64,000 nt of DNA from NCBI GenBank assembly GCA_039806955.1, contig JBDHQI010000019.1, positions 11,710-75,709 on the forward strand. The letters run 5' to 3'. Each line of letters opens with the position of its first letter. The first letter of the stretch is position 1. Of the stretch, positions 53,901 to 62,350 are shown piece by piece. Below the pieces are notes generated by a model. It had not been told where the DNA came from and searched no databases. It saw nothing but the letters and a program-made list of their open reading frames with translations. The stretch comes from JADLHS01 sp039806955 (GTDB lineage: Bacteria; Verrucomicrobiota; Verrucomicrobiia; Limisphaerales; JADLHS01). The translations under genes were made by a program, and so were the position numbers.

Positions 53901-54033
53901 CGCGAAGCTCATCGTCAGAAAGCGATTGCAGACTCGCTTCGATTTCGTTGATCCTGGCGACCATGGGTCGCAGTTTTTTGACTTCGCGGTCATTTCTTGA
54001 CCCCACGATTTTCTTAAAAATGGCACCTATCAT
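50971..54033 (-). CDS. secA: preprotein translocase ATPase SecA
   Basis: Motor of Sec-dependent protein export; 1020 residues, longer than typical because of inserts around residues 270-420. Walker A EMATGEGKTLVATAPVYL, DEAD-type VDEVDSILIDEA, and the SecA hallmark segments DYLASRDSEWMG and DGLHQAVEAKEGVEIE are visible. The C-terminal SEC-C zinc-binding tail is intact: NDPCPCGSGKKYKQCC. Start ATG at 54033 (MIGAIFKKIVGS); the longer frame to 54078 is not supported. It is convergent with the sulfatase, with a long hairpin between. Confidence 0.97.
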   Translation of the reverse strand: MIGAIFKKIVGSRNDREVKKLRPMVARINEIEASLQSLSDDELRAKTAAWKAELSAIEDDAKLAARLTEIMPEAFAVVKNTCRRLYGQEVSVRGHPTKWEMIPFDVQLIGGIALHTGKIAEMATGEGKTLVATAPVYLNALTGRGAHVVTVNDYLASRDSEWMGAVYKFLGLTVGCILHDQPPHIRREQYNCDITYGTNAEFGFDYLRDNGMATRKEEQVQRGHYYAIVDEVDSILIDEARVPLIISGPAVRTFDEQYAQWKPLVESVVRAQERLCARFLSEAEGLLKKLNPTNGENPQNPDALRREIGLLLFRVKTGQPKSEVLLKLLEEPDNLKMMNEAELSLHLDQKKVELYAEKEQMFFAIDEKSHEADLTEKGRNLMSPQDPDAFVLPDLGVAIHEIDSSPDLDPRQRLEAKAKLQSDFETKAQKIHSISQLLKAYSLYAKDVEYVVQENKVLIVDQNTGRLMPGRRWSDGLHQAVEAKEGVEIERETQTLATITIQNYFRLYHKLAGMTGTAETEAGEFLDIYKLGVMVIPTNKPCLRKDANDSVYKTKREKYTAVLKEIKTIHAQGRPILVGTISVEVSELLSKMLNREKLVHSVLNAKHHQQEAEIVARAGQRGAITIATNMAGRGTDIKLGPGVAELGGLHVLATERHEARRIDRQLRGRCSRQGDPGSSHFFVSLEDDLMRLFGAGNIVKYMEKLGLEEGQELEHPLLNRSIGQAQKRVEQHNFQIRKRTLEYDDVMNKQREVIYGFRNEIIHATDVRDRLMDVMEEVTITKVEQFTKGDYDQEQWNLRGLADWVNANFPLGMPEGELLKAAQSGTEEPVSGSLYDGLSAAQFAVCHFISDSIRKAYELKVSFEEPDKLVAVERYTILSAIDRLWQEHLYDMDSLRYSIGLRAHGQLDPLIEYKTEGYKIFDELMVNIKTEICHNIFRSASSLAAFENFLRNVPQRTLHQTASTFGGAGEAAAQEKASDVVSEAAAAVEKNKPVRSGPKVGRNDPCPCGSGKKYKQCCGR

Positions 54034-54373
54034 ATTTGCCGAAAACGGCGAAAAGTTACGGTAGAAGAACCGAGCCAACCGGTCAAATGATTAGCAAAAA
54101 TCATTCGACCCCGAGCCAACGCATCTCGATCCAGCGGCCTCGATTTACGGAACGGGAACGCGCGAATGACGTGAAGTCGCCCGCTGGTTCAAGAATCTCC
54201 AGGCCGGCGAGACGGCGATTGCCCTTTACTTTCGCATGGTTCATGCCGTTCACGGCTCACCTGCGACCGCAGGGTTTAAGACTATGAAAGTCTGACGTTA
54301 CCCGCAGCGCCAGTGAGTCACTGGTTCCGGTTTCCGTTGAAAAACGGGATGAGCCTTGTTAGTTTTTGCCCCC

Positions 54374-55312
54374 ATGTCGGCTGTGGCCAATGCCCCGCAA
54401 TCTCCTTCCAAGGCGAAGGTCTTCGTTCGGCGTCTTACCAGCACCACCCTTTTATGGGCCGTGGTATTGGCGGCGATGTTTTCGGGCAATGCGTTGGTTT
54501 CCGGTATTGTCTTTGCCAGCTTCGTCAGCGTGTTCGCCACCGTTGGACTGCTGGAATTTTATCACCTGGCTGAAAAACGCGGGCTGGCCTGTTTCAAAAT
54601 CGTCGGAATTGTCGTCGGCCTGGTGCTGACGCTGCTCGTCGCTGCGCCCAGTGCTGGATGGTTGGGATCGGTGCGGCATCCGGCGCAGGTGAACGATTGG
54701 GAAATCGCCTGGCTCGCTCTAGTAGTGCTGGGACTTTGCGTGCGCCAACTGTACGCCAAATCAAGTCCTTCCGGCTTGATCGCCATTGCAACCACGCTCC
54801 TGGGTTTGTTGTACGTGCCGTGGTTGCTGAACTTTTTTCAGAAGATCAATTTCTTTCCGGGGTTGAATGGCAACGGAAAATTTTTTGTACTCTACTTTAT
54901 TTTAGTGACGAAATTCAGCGACACCGGCGCGTACGCCATTGGCTCGCTGATCGGCAAACACAAGCTGATTCCGCGCGTCAGCCCGGCGAAAACGTGGGAG
55001 GGATTCATCGGCGCGATTGCCGTGGCGACGGGCGCAAGCGTGGTCTATGTGCATTTCCTGCAAGACAAAATGCCGGGAATGACGTTGCCACACGCAATCG
55101 TGCTGGGAGTTTTCCTCAGTTCCACCGCCGTGATCGGCGACTTGATCGAATCCATCTTCAAGCGCGAGGCGGGGGTCAAGGACTCGGGACATTTCTTTCC
55201 GGGCATCGGCGGCATTTTGGATTTGCTCGATAGCTTGCTGTTCAATGCGCCGCTCATGTATCTCTATATGCGCTATGTGCTGGCGCTCGGGGAACCGTGG
55301 CTGCCGCCCTGA
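54374..55312 (+). CDS. cdsA: phosphatidate cytidylyltransferase
   Basis: Makes CDP-diacylglycerol for phospholipid synthesis; 312-residue inner-membrane protein with about 8 helices. The signature is visible near the C-terminus: PRVSPAKTWEGFIGA, then DLIESIFKREAGVKDSGHFF, PGIGGILDLLDSLLFNAPL. ATG at 54374 selected. It begins the conserved cdsA-dxr-rseP-ispG neighbourhood; uppS, which often precedes cdsA, is not found here. Confidence 0.95.
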   Translation: MSAVANAPQSPSKAKVFVRRLTSTTLLWAVVLAAMFSGNALVSGIVFASFVSVFATVGLLEFYHLAEKRGLACFKIVGIVVGLVLTLLVAAPSAGWLGSVRHPAQVNDWEIAWLALVVLGLCVRQLYAKSSPSGLIAIATTLLGLLYVPWLLNFFQKINFFPGLNGNGKFFVLYFILVTKFSDTGAYAIGSLIGKHKLIPRVSPAKTWEGFIGAIAVATGASVVYVHFLQDKMPGMTLPHAIVLGVFLSSTAVIGDLIESIFKREAGVKDSGHFFPGIGGILDLLDSLLFNAPLMYLYMRYVLALGEPWLPP

Positions 55313-55442
55313 GCGTCGGCCCATTGCTAACGAGCCGCCCCTCGTTGCGCTTGCTCAAATGGCTGCCAATGAAACTTGATTGTATGTTAAGACCCGAAGC
55401 ATTTTCGTCATCCCCCCTCACTTCAACCCGCCGTGGACGCTT

Positions 55443-56591
55443 ATGAAAAACGTGGTGGTTCTAGGCAGCACGGGTTCAATTGGCACCAGCACGATCAAGG
55501 TGGCTGAGGATTTGCCGGATCGCATCCGCCTGCTTGGCCTGGCGGCTGGCAACAACACCGCGCTTTTGGCGGAACAGGCACGACGCCATCAGCTCGTGGC
55601 GGTGGCCATCAAAGACGCAACCAAAATGGCGGAGCTGCGGAAAGCGCTCGCCGCCAGTTGCGAGGTTTATTCCGGTGACGAGGGGTTGATCAAACTGGCT
55701 ACGCATCCACAGGCTGACATTGTTCTGATCGCCATCGTTGGCACCGCGGGACTCGCTCCGGCTCTCGCCGCCATCCGGGCGGGCAAAGATATCGCCGTTG
55801 CCTCCAAGGAAATTCTCGTCATGGCTGGTGAAATCGTCATGCGCGAAGCGCGGCAACATGGCGTGCGCGTGTTGGCGGTGGATAGCGAGCACTCCGCCAT
55901 CTTCCAATGTCTCGACGGCAAACCCGCTGCTTCCGTGCGGAAGCTTTGGCTGACTGCCAGTGGCGGGCCGTTTCGGGACAAAGCCGTCTGGTCGCCGGAA
56001 AAATTTGCCCGGATCACGGTGGCGGACGCATTGCGCCATCCATCCTGGGTGATGGGGAAAAAGATCACCATTGATTCCGCCACCCTGTTCAACAAGGGGC
56101 TGGAGATGATTGAAGCGCGCTGGTTGTTTGACATCGAAATGGCGCGCGTGGACGTGCTGGTGCATCCGCAAAGCATAGTTCACTCGATGGTGGAATTCGT
56201 GGATGGCGCATTGCTGGCGCAACTCTCCACACCCGACATGTGCCTGCCCATTCAATACGCACTGACCTATCCGGAGCGGGTCGTGAGTACGCGAGTGCAA
56301 ACGGACTTCGCCGCCACGGGCCGTTTGGAATTTGAAGCTCCTGACGTGGAGCGCTTTCCCGCCCTGACCCTGGCGCGGCGCGCGGGCGAGGCGGGCGGAA
56401 CTCTTCCCGCCGTGTTCAACGCAGCGAATGAAGTCGCGGTGGAATCGTTCCTAAACCAGCGGATCAATTTCCCGCAAATCACCGCGACGGTTCGGCGCGT
56501 GATGGACGCTCACAAAAACATCAACCACCCGACTTTGGAGCAAATTTTGACCGCTGATGCGTGGGCACGGCGGGAGGCCGCACGATGTTGA
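55443..56591 (+). CDS. dxr: 1-deoxy-D-xylulose 5-phosphate reductoisomerase
   Basis: NADPH enzyme of the MEP pathway, producing 2-C-methyl-D-erythritol 4-phosphate; 382 residues. Motifs: the cofactor motif VVLGSTGSIGTSTIK, ASKEILVMAGEIVM, VDSEHSAIFQCLDG, the SGGPFRD loop and GKKITIDSATLFNKGLEMIEA. All look intact. ATG at 55443 follows homology; a longer open frame upstream is not supported. Between cdsA and rseP. Confidence 0.97.
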   Translation: MKNVVVLGSTGSIGTSTIKVAEDLPDRIRLLGLAAGNNTALLAEQARRHQLVAVAIKDATKMAELRKALAASCEVYSGDEGLIKLATHPQADIVLIAIVGTAGLAPALAAIRAGKDIAVASKEILVMAGEIVMREARQHGVRVLAVDSEHSAIFQCLDGKPAASVRKLWLTASGGPFRDKAVWSPEKFARITVADALRHPSWVMGKKITIDSATLFNKGLEMIEARWLFDIEMARVDVLVHPQSIVHSMVEFVDGALLAQLSTPDMCLPIQYALTYPERVVSTRVQTDFAATGRLEFEAPDVERFPALTLARRAGEAGGTLPAVFNAANEVAVESFLNQRINFPQITATVRRVMDAHKNINHPTLEQILTADAWARREAARC

Positions 56592-56710
56592 TTCGCGGTG
56601 GCAAAACGCATCCCGAAGCGGCCCGGCGCATCCGGTCTTTACGTCCGTCATTGCAGCCGGGGCAATCGCCGCTATACTCTCTTTGCTCCATGGGGGCAAA
56701 GTAACTTAGC

Positions 56711-58129
56711 ATGTCCACACTAAAAATCGTTCTCGTGGTGTTCGAAGCCCTGCTGGCGTTGAACCTCCTCATCTTTGTTCACGAACTGGGCCACTTTCTG
56801 GCCGCCCGCTGGCGCGGCTTGAAAGTCGAACGCTTCGCCATCTGGTTCGGCAAACCCATCTGGCGCAAAAAAATCAACGGCGTGGAATATGCACTCGGTT
56901 GGATTCCCGCCGGCGGCTACGTCTCCCTGCCGCAAATGGCCACCATGGAAGCCATTGAGGGCAAAACCACCGAGAGCGCTGAACAACTGCCGAATGTTTC
57001 GCCCTTCGACAAAATCATCGTGGCGTTTGCCGGACCGCTGTTCAGTTTCCTGTTGGCGGTGGCCTTTGCGCTGGCGGTCTGGCAGGTCGGCAAGCCCACT
57101 AATAGCGTGGATAAAGAGCCATTGGTGGGTTGGGTCATTCCTGATGGTCCCGCCGCCAAAGCGGGCTTGTTGCCAGGCGACCTGATCGTGGCGGTGGACG
57201 GACATCCGGTAAACAGTTTTGGCTCGCAAACGGAGGACAGCGTCATCTGGCGCATCATCACCAGCAGCGGCACGAACATTGCTCTGACTTATGTTCGCAA
57301 CCAGCAAACCAACACCGTTTACGCCGTCCCCATCAAGCGCCAGACCAAATGGTACGAGCGCAAGGCGCTGCGCCAGATTTCCATCGAGAGCAGCACAGAA
57401 GCGCTGGTTGGTTCGGTACTGTCGAACAGTCCCGCCGCCCGTGCGGGTTTGCAACACGGTGACGAAATCATCGCCGTCAACGGCGAGAAAATTTACAGCA
57501 TCTCCGCGGTGGAATACGCCAAGCAATCCATGACCAATCAGGATGCCAAGCCCATCAGCATTACGGTCCGGCGCGATGGCAATACCTTCGCAAGCTCATT
57601 GCTGGCGGAAAAACCGCTTTCGCCCACGAACGCGCCCCCCATGTTCGGCATCGCCTGGCTGCAGAAGAGTGATCATCGGTTGACCTACCCCGGCCCCTGG
57701 GAACAGATCACCGTTAGCGCGAATCAAATTTTTTCCACCGTCGGCGCGATCATTTCCAAGCACACCGAGATCGGCCCGCAACAACTCGGGGGCGCCGTCA
57801 TGATCATTCGCGCCTACACGATCTTTTTGCAAAGCGAAGATGGCTGGCGTTGGGTGCTGTGGTTCAGCGTGCTGCTAAACGTCAATCTCGCGCTGCTCAA
57901 CCTGTTGCCGCTTCCAGTATTGGACGGCGGGCACATTTTGTTGTCCTTGATTGAACTGGTCCGACGCAAAGCGCCCAGCCCGAAACTTCTGAACATTATT
58001 CAAAGTACTTTCGCGCTGTTGCTGATCACTTTCATGCTGTGGATTGCTTTTTACGACATCGGCGATTGGGTTCGCAGCGGCGGCGGACGAGAGCGGGCGC
58101 AACCCATCGTCTTTGCTCCTAAGAACTGA
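56711..58129 (+). CDS. rseP: RseP-type intramembrane zinc metalloprotease
   Basis: Site-2 protease of 472 residues. The zinc motif HELGH is in the first helix (FVHELGHFLAARW), and the second metal-ligand motif LPLPVLDGGHILL in the last helices. Two PDZ domains lie between, with ligand-site loops in GPAAKAGLLPGDLIVAVDG and SPAARAGLQHGDEIIAVNG. It cleaves membrane substrates such as anti-sigma factors in the envelope stress response. Located between dxr and ispG. Start ATG at 56711. Confidence 0.95.
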   Translation: MSTLKIVLVVFEALLALNLLIFVHELGHFLAARWRGLKVERFAIWFGKPIWRKKINGVEYALGWIPAGGYVSLPQMATMEAIEGKTTESAEQLPNVSPFDKIIVAFAGPLFSFLLAVAFALAVWQVGKPTNSVDKEPLVGWVIPDGPAAKAGLLPGDLIVAVDGHPVNSFGSQTEDSVIWRIITSSGTNIALTYVRNQQTNTVYAVPIKRQTKWYERKALRQISIESSTEALVGSVLSNSPAARAGLQHGDEIIAVNGEKIYSISAVEYAKQSMTNQDAKPISITVRRDGNTFASSLLAEKPLSPTNAPPMFGIAWLQKSDHRLTYPGPWEQITVSANQIFSTVGAIISKHTEIGPQQLGGAVMIIRAYTIFLQSEDGWRWVLWFSVLLNVNLALLNLLPLPVLDGGHILLSLIELVRRKAPSPKLLNIIQSTFALLLITFMLWIAFYDIGDWVRSGGGRERAQPIVFAPKN

Positions 58130-58136
58130 TCACTTT

Positions 58137-59897
58137 ATGCGTTACTGTGAGTCTCCCTACTCCTTCCGGCGGCGTTCGACCCGGGAAGTTATTATTGGCG
58201 ACCCCGCAAAGGGCGGAGTCATCGTTGGCGGCAACCATCCGGGGGTCATGCAATCCATGCTCACCTGCGACACCATGGACACGGAGGAATGTGTTCGGCA
58301 AACATTGGAACTGGTGGCGGTCGGTTGCCAGATCGTGCGCATCACCGCGCCCACCGTCAAAGACGCGGCCAACCTGGAAAATATCGTCGCCGAACTGCGC
58401 CGTCGCGGTTGCCAGGTGCCGATTGTGGCGGACATCCACTTCAAACCGGAAGCGGCAATGGAAGCCATCAAATGGGTGGAGGTCATTCGCGTCAATCCTG
58501 GCAACTACGCTGATTCCAAAAAATTCGCGATCAAAGAATATACTGACGCGCAATACACGGAAGAATTGGAGCGCATCGAAGCAAAGTTCACGCCGCTCGT
58601 TTTGGAATGTAAAAAACTGAACCGCGCCCTGCGGATCGGCACCAACCACGGCTCGTTGTCGGATCGCATCATGAACCGGTACGGCGACACGCCGCTGGGC
58701 ATGATCGAAAGCGCACTGGAATTCGCGCGCATTTGCCGCAAGCACGACTTTCACAACTTCAAGTTCTCGATGAAGTCGAGCAATCCGAAGGTGATGATCG
58801 AGTGCTACCGTCTGCTGGTAACGCGACTCGCACGCGAAGGTTCCGATTGGAATTATCCGCTGCACCTCGGTGTCACCGAGGCGGGCGACGGCGAAGACGG
58901 GCGCATTAAAAGCGCGATTGGCATTGGCTCACTGCTGGCCGATGGCTTGGGCGACACCATTCGCGTTTCGCTGACCGAGGATTCGCCACACGAAATTGAG
59001 GTCTGCCGCGATTTACTGGCACAGATTCCGATCCTCACGAATTCAGCGCCGGTCGCCTACGATCCGCAACTCGCCTACGATCCGTATCACTTTCTGCGGC
59101 GCGAGACTCCCGAAATCGCGCTGGCCGATCGCATAAAATGCGGTGGCGCGCAAGTGATTCGCGTAATGGTGACCCGCGACGTATTCAACCAGGTCGCGCC
59201 CAAAATCTCTCCTCGCGCCGACGTGAAGCCGGAGGCGATTTACGAAACGACCAATGTCCTCGAACTCGATCCGACTCAGGAGATCGCACTCGATAGCAAC
59301 GACCAACTCGTCACGGTCAAAGACGGCACCCAGCTCCCCGCCCTCGCCGCGTTCCGACTGTTGGCGGCCAAACTGAAGCGTCTGGGACGATCCAATCCGA
59401 TTCTGTTGAAAGACATGCTAACCATTGAGCCGACCCCCTTGACGTCCAAAATCGCGCTGCTGCGCGCTTCGATTGTCATTGGCGCCTTGCTGGCGGACGG
59501 AATTGGCGATGTCATTTTGGTACGCGGCGAACCCGACGCCGCCAAATCACTGAAATTGTCCTTCAATATTTTGCAAGCGGCCGGTTGCCGTTCCTTCAAG
59601 ACGGACTACGTCGCCTGCCCCAGTTGCGGACGCACGCTGTTCAACCTTCAGGCGGTCACCGCGCGGATTAAAGCGCGCACCGACCACCTCAAAGGCGTGA
59701 AGATCGCCATCATGGGTTGCATCGTGAACGGTCCGGGCGAAATGGCTGACGCGGACTTTGGTTACGTGGGCGGCGCGCCGGGCAAAATCAACCTCTACGT
59801 CGGCAAGAAGGCGATCAAATTCAACATTCCCGAAGCCGAGGCGGTGGAGCGGTTGGTGGACTTGATCCGTGAACACGGCAAGTGGGTTGATCCCTGA
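58137..59897 (+). CDS. ispG: 4-hydroxy-3-methylbut-2-en-1-yl diphosphate synthase, long form
   Basis: Fe-S enzyme that converts methylerythritol cyclodiphosphate to HMBPP in the MEP pathway. At 586 residues it is the long form with an inserted middle domain, as in plants, Chlamydiae and Bacteroidota; the short form has about 370. Motifs: GGNHPGVMQSMLTCDTMD at the N-terminus, IVADIHFKPEAAMEAI, and the C-terminal cluster ligands CPSCGRTLFNL with GCIVNGPGEMADADFGYVG. ATG at 58137 is 7 bases after rseP. A start at 58044 inside rseP is not supported. Confidence 0.96.
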   Translation: MRYCESPYSFRRRSTREVIIGDPAKGGVIVGGNHPGVMQSMLTCDTMDTEECVRQTLELVAVGCQIVRITAPTVKDAANLENIVAELRRRGCQVPIVADIHFKPEAAMEAIKWVEVIRVNPGNYADSKKFAIKEYTDAQYTEELERIEAKFTPLVLECKKLNRALRIGTNHGSLSDRIMNRYGDTPLGMIESALEFARICRKHDFHNFKFSMKSSNPKVMIECYRLLVTRLAREGSDWNYPLHLGVTEAGDGEDGRIKSAIGIGSLLADGLGDTIRVSLTEDSPHEIEVCRDLLAQIPILTNSAPVAYDPQLAYDPYHFLRRETPEIALADRIKCGGAQVIRVMVTRDVFNQVAPKISPRADVKPEAIYETTNVLELDPTQEIALDSNDQLVTVKDGTQLPALAAFRLLAAKLKRLGRSNPILLKDMLTIEPTPLTSKIALLRASIVIGALLADGIGDVILVRGEPDAAKSLKLSFNILQAAGCRSFKTDYVACPSCGRTLFNLQAVTARIKARTDHLKGVKIAIMGCIVNGPGEMADADFGYVGGAPGKINLYVGKKAIKFNIPEAEAVERLVDLIREHGKWVDP

Positions 59898-59915
59898 CCC
59901 GTCTTGGGAAAAAAC

Positions 59916-59990
59916 TGGAGCCAGCTGTCGGGATTGAACCGACGACCGACGGTTTACAAAACCGTTGCTCTACCACTGAGCTAAGCTGGC
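59916..59990 (-). tRNA. tRNA-Thr (anticodon TGT)
   Basis: 75 bases on the minus strand fold into a cloverleaf: acceptor GCCAGCT/AGCTGGC, D-arm GCTC/GAGC, anticodon stem ACGGT/ACCGT around loop TTTGTAA (anticodon TGT), T-arm with GTTCAAT, and an encoded 3' CCA. Located 18 bases after ispG on the opposite strand. Confidence 0.95.
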
Positions 59991-60081
59991 CCGCCACGGC
60001 GGAGCGTGACGCCTTTCAAAGAAACCGGTCCACCCGGCTTCGTCAAGATGAACCTTGTCGCGTCATGGAAATTCCGCGCCC

Positions 60082-60591
60082 TCACCATACCTTGCGCCAC
60101 CGCCCAATCAGCCAGACGACAAACAACCCCAGCGCCGCGCCCGAAGCATCTATGATCACGTCCCACGGCGAGCCTTGCCGTCCGGGAACAAATTTTTGGT
60201 GCAACTCATCGGACATGGCAAACAGCGTCGCCAAGGCCCAGGCCAGACTCGCATACCGCTTCGACCAGCCGGCGCGTTGTTCGGGACGGGTCGAATGTCG
60301 CAACGCCCACCAAACCAGAATTGCGAACACCGCGTATTCCGTCACGTGCGCACCCTTGCGGGCGGCAAACACGATGCGCCACAAGGCGGCATCCGAAATC
60401 TCGGGCACCAACCAGCGCACCACCGGAGCGATCAAGCGTGAGGAACGCTGCGCTGACCCGGTGTCACTGGAGCCAAAATAAATGACGCCGGCCCAGACGA
60501 CCGGCACCAACCAATACTTGGCAAGCAACTTGAATTTCGACACAGTTTTTAGACTCGATCCCTTGCCCTCGGCGGAGGAAATCCTCGGCAA
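60082..60591 (-). CDS. VanZ family membrane protein
   Basis: A 169-residue membrane protein of the VanZ family with about four helices. The conserved pattern is visible: FAARKGAHVTEYAVFAIL, DELHQKFVPGRQGSPWDVIID, then GAALGLFVVWL. VanZ-like proteins are widespread membrane proteins, linked in one lineage to glycopeptide resistance; a resistance role here is not implied. Start is at 60591; nearer the first helix (KYWLVPVVWAGVIYFGSS) other starts are possible. Confidence 0.88.
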   Translation of the reverse strand: MPRISSAEGKGSSLKTVSKFKLLAKYWLVPVVWAGVIYFGSSDTGSAQRSSRLIAPVVRWLVPEISDAALWRIVFAARKGAHVTEYAVFAILVWWALRHSTRPEQRAGWSKRYASLAWALATLFAMSDELHQKFVPGRQGSPWDVIIDASGAALGLFVVWLIGRWRKVW

Positions 60592-60673
60592 CTTTTTGCC
60601 GACAGAAGCGGGGCTTGTACCGCCACAGCGGAAACTAACACAAGCGCAATCAACCTAAACGTCAAAAATTTTC

Positions 60674-60692
60674 CGCGGTTGATGGAACCGCG
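60674..60692 (-). terminator. small hairpin after the cardiolipin synthase gene
   Basis: A 7-bp stem (CGCGGTT with AACCGCG) and 5-base loop. On the minus strand a T run follows a few bases later. Located 40 bases beyond the cls stop. Confidence 0.5.
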
Positions 60693-60731
60693 CCGTCGTT
60701 CCCGCAAACATTGTCGCACCGTAAAGCCGCC

Positions 60732-62189
60732 TCACAAATACGGACTTAGCAGACGCGCGGCGCCATCGCGGAGTCGAACGAAGAGGGAGCGTTGATCCAC
60801 CTCTTGCAGGGTGGTTTGCCGGCTGATCCGCAGTTGCGCGTCAAACCAGGTGGCCAATTCCCGGGCGAGCTGCGGATCGTAACATTCGACGTTGAACTCG
60901 AAATTAAGTCGCAAGCTGCGCGGATCCCAATTCGTTGAACCAATCAGCGACCAGGCATCGTCCACCAGAAAGACTTTCGAGTGATCGAACGGCGGCGGCG
61001 AGAGCCAGATCCGACACCCGTGTTCCAGCACTTGCCACCACATGGCTGTCGAGGCCCATTGCACCAGCGGCAGGTTGCATCGGCTGGGCAACAAAATGTC
61101 CACCTGCACCCCCCGCAACGCCGCCAGATTGAGCGCCGCCACAATGGTCGGTTCCGGTAAAAAATATGGGGTGGCAATACGCACGTTTTTTTTAGCGACG
61201 GACAAGGCGGTCAGAATGGTCCAGCGCAGTTTCTCAAAATCTTCATCCGGCCCATCGGTAATGCCGCGGGCAATGATCGGGCCACAGCGTTCCAGACACG
61301 GAAACCATTTCTCCCCCGCCAAAACCTCCTGAGTTGTAAAACACCAGTCCTCGACAAAAGCCTCCTGCAAATGCGACACCACCGGTCCTCGCAGTTGAAA
61401 GTGTAAATCGCACACTGGTGATTTCGGCTGCTTGCTGAGCCAGTGACCAATCCGGATGTTCATGCCGCCGGTGAACCCCAGTTGACCATCCACCACGAGT
61501 AGTTTGCGGTGGTTGTGCAAATTCATTTCCAACAGCCGACGCAGCGGAAAAGTGCGCAAAAAGCGGGCGTACGGAATTTTCTCTTGTTGCAACACGCCCA
61601 GAATCGAAGGCCACGAATACCGGATCCCGGTTGCGTCAATTAAAACCCGCACTTGCACGCCACGTCGAACCGCATCTCCCAACACTTTGGTGAACGTCAG
61701 GCCGGCTTCATCGCGATCAAAAATGTAAGTGGCCAACGTGACGCTCTCTTTCGCGTTGGCAATCGCCTCCAGCATTGCCGGATAAGCGGCATCGCCATTG
61801 ATGAGCAGTTGCACCTGATTGCCCGGCAATAGCGAGCGCGGCAGGATGTTGGCCATGGTTTCAGCCAGACCAGCCAGCGGTTGATGTTCCGGCTGGAATA
61901 ACGCGGCCAAATCCGTCGCTTGAAGTCCGGGACAGCCGCTCCGATTGGCAAAGCGTTCCTGATCTCCGCGCAAGGACAGCGCGCGACGTTTGATGCGGTT
62001 GACGCCAAAAATGAAATAGGCCACGGCTCCGATCAGTGGCGTGAACCAGATAAACCCCACCCACGCGGTGGCGGCGCGCGAGTCGCGTTTGTAAAGGAGC
62101 GCGTGTCCCGACGCCAGCACGTCAAGGGTTATGGTCAATAGCGCCACCAACCAGTGCCAGATTTTTGCGAGCGATGCGAGCCAGTCCAT
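60732..62189 (-). CDS. cls: cardiolipin synthase (phospholipase D family)
   Basis: Makes cardiolipin from phosphatidylglycerol; 485 residues. Two N-terminal membrane helices (DWLASLAKIWHWLVALLTIT and TAWVGFIWFTPLIGAVAYFI) precede the twin HKD motifs: HNHRKLLVVDGQLGFTGG and FDHSKVFLVDDAWSLIGSTN. Both His, Lys and Asp are present. ATG at 62189 matches the first helix; the frame extends further up through a tandem repeat at 62221-62290, which is unlikely to be coding. Confidence 0.94.
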   Translation of the reverse strand: MDWLASLAKIWHWLVALLTITLDVLASGHALLYKRDSRAATAWVGFIWFTPLIGAVAYFIFGVNRIKRRALSLRGDQERFANRSGCPGLQATDLAALFQPEHQPLAGLAETMANILPRSLLPGNQVQLLINGDAAYPAMLEAIANAKESVTLATYIFDRDEAGLTFTKVLGDAVRRGVQVRVLIDATGIRYSWPSILGVLQQEKIPYARFLRTFPLRRLLEMNLHNHRKLLVVDGQLGFTGGMNIRIGHWLSKQPKSPVCDLHFQLRGPVVSHLQEAFVEDWCFTTQEVLAGEKWFPCLERCGPIIARGITDGPDEDFEKLRWTILTALSVAKKNVRIATPYFLPEPTIVAALNLAALRGVQVDILLPSRCNLPLVQWASTAMWWQVLEHGCRIWLSPPPFDHSKVFLVDDAWSLIGSTNWDPRSLRLNFEFNVECYDPQLARELATWFDAQLRISRQTTLQEVDQRSLFVRLRDGAARLLSPYL

Positions 62190-62220
62190 ACAATGCGCGT
62201 GGCCGCAGAATAGTTTCTTT

Positions 62221-62290
62221 ATCCGCAGATGAACACAGATTTCCGCAGATGAACACAGATTTCCGCAGATGAACACAGATTTCCGCAGAT
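62221..62290. repeat. 3.5 copies of a 20-bp tandem repeat
   Basis: Units of ttccgcagatgaacacagat lie at 62221-62240 (one base different), 62241-62260, 62261-62280, and a half copy at 62281-62290. The array is in the shared upstream region of cls (minus) and the lipase-like gene (plus). Confidence 0.85.
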
Positions 62291-62350
62291 GCAAGGCAGG
62301 ACTTGCAAGTTTGCTTGACAAAATCTCATGAAAATTCAACTCAACAAGGC

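Noticed and set aside
53263..54000. Long plus-strand frame opposite secA
   Set aside because: Shadow of a highly conserved gene in a GC-rich genome; the translation has no family features.
62221..62290. Possible CRISPR array
   Set aside because: Units are directly adjacent 20-bp tandem copies without unique spacers.
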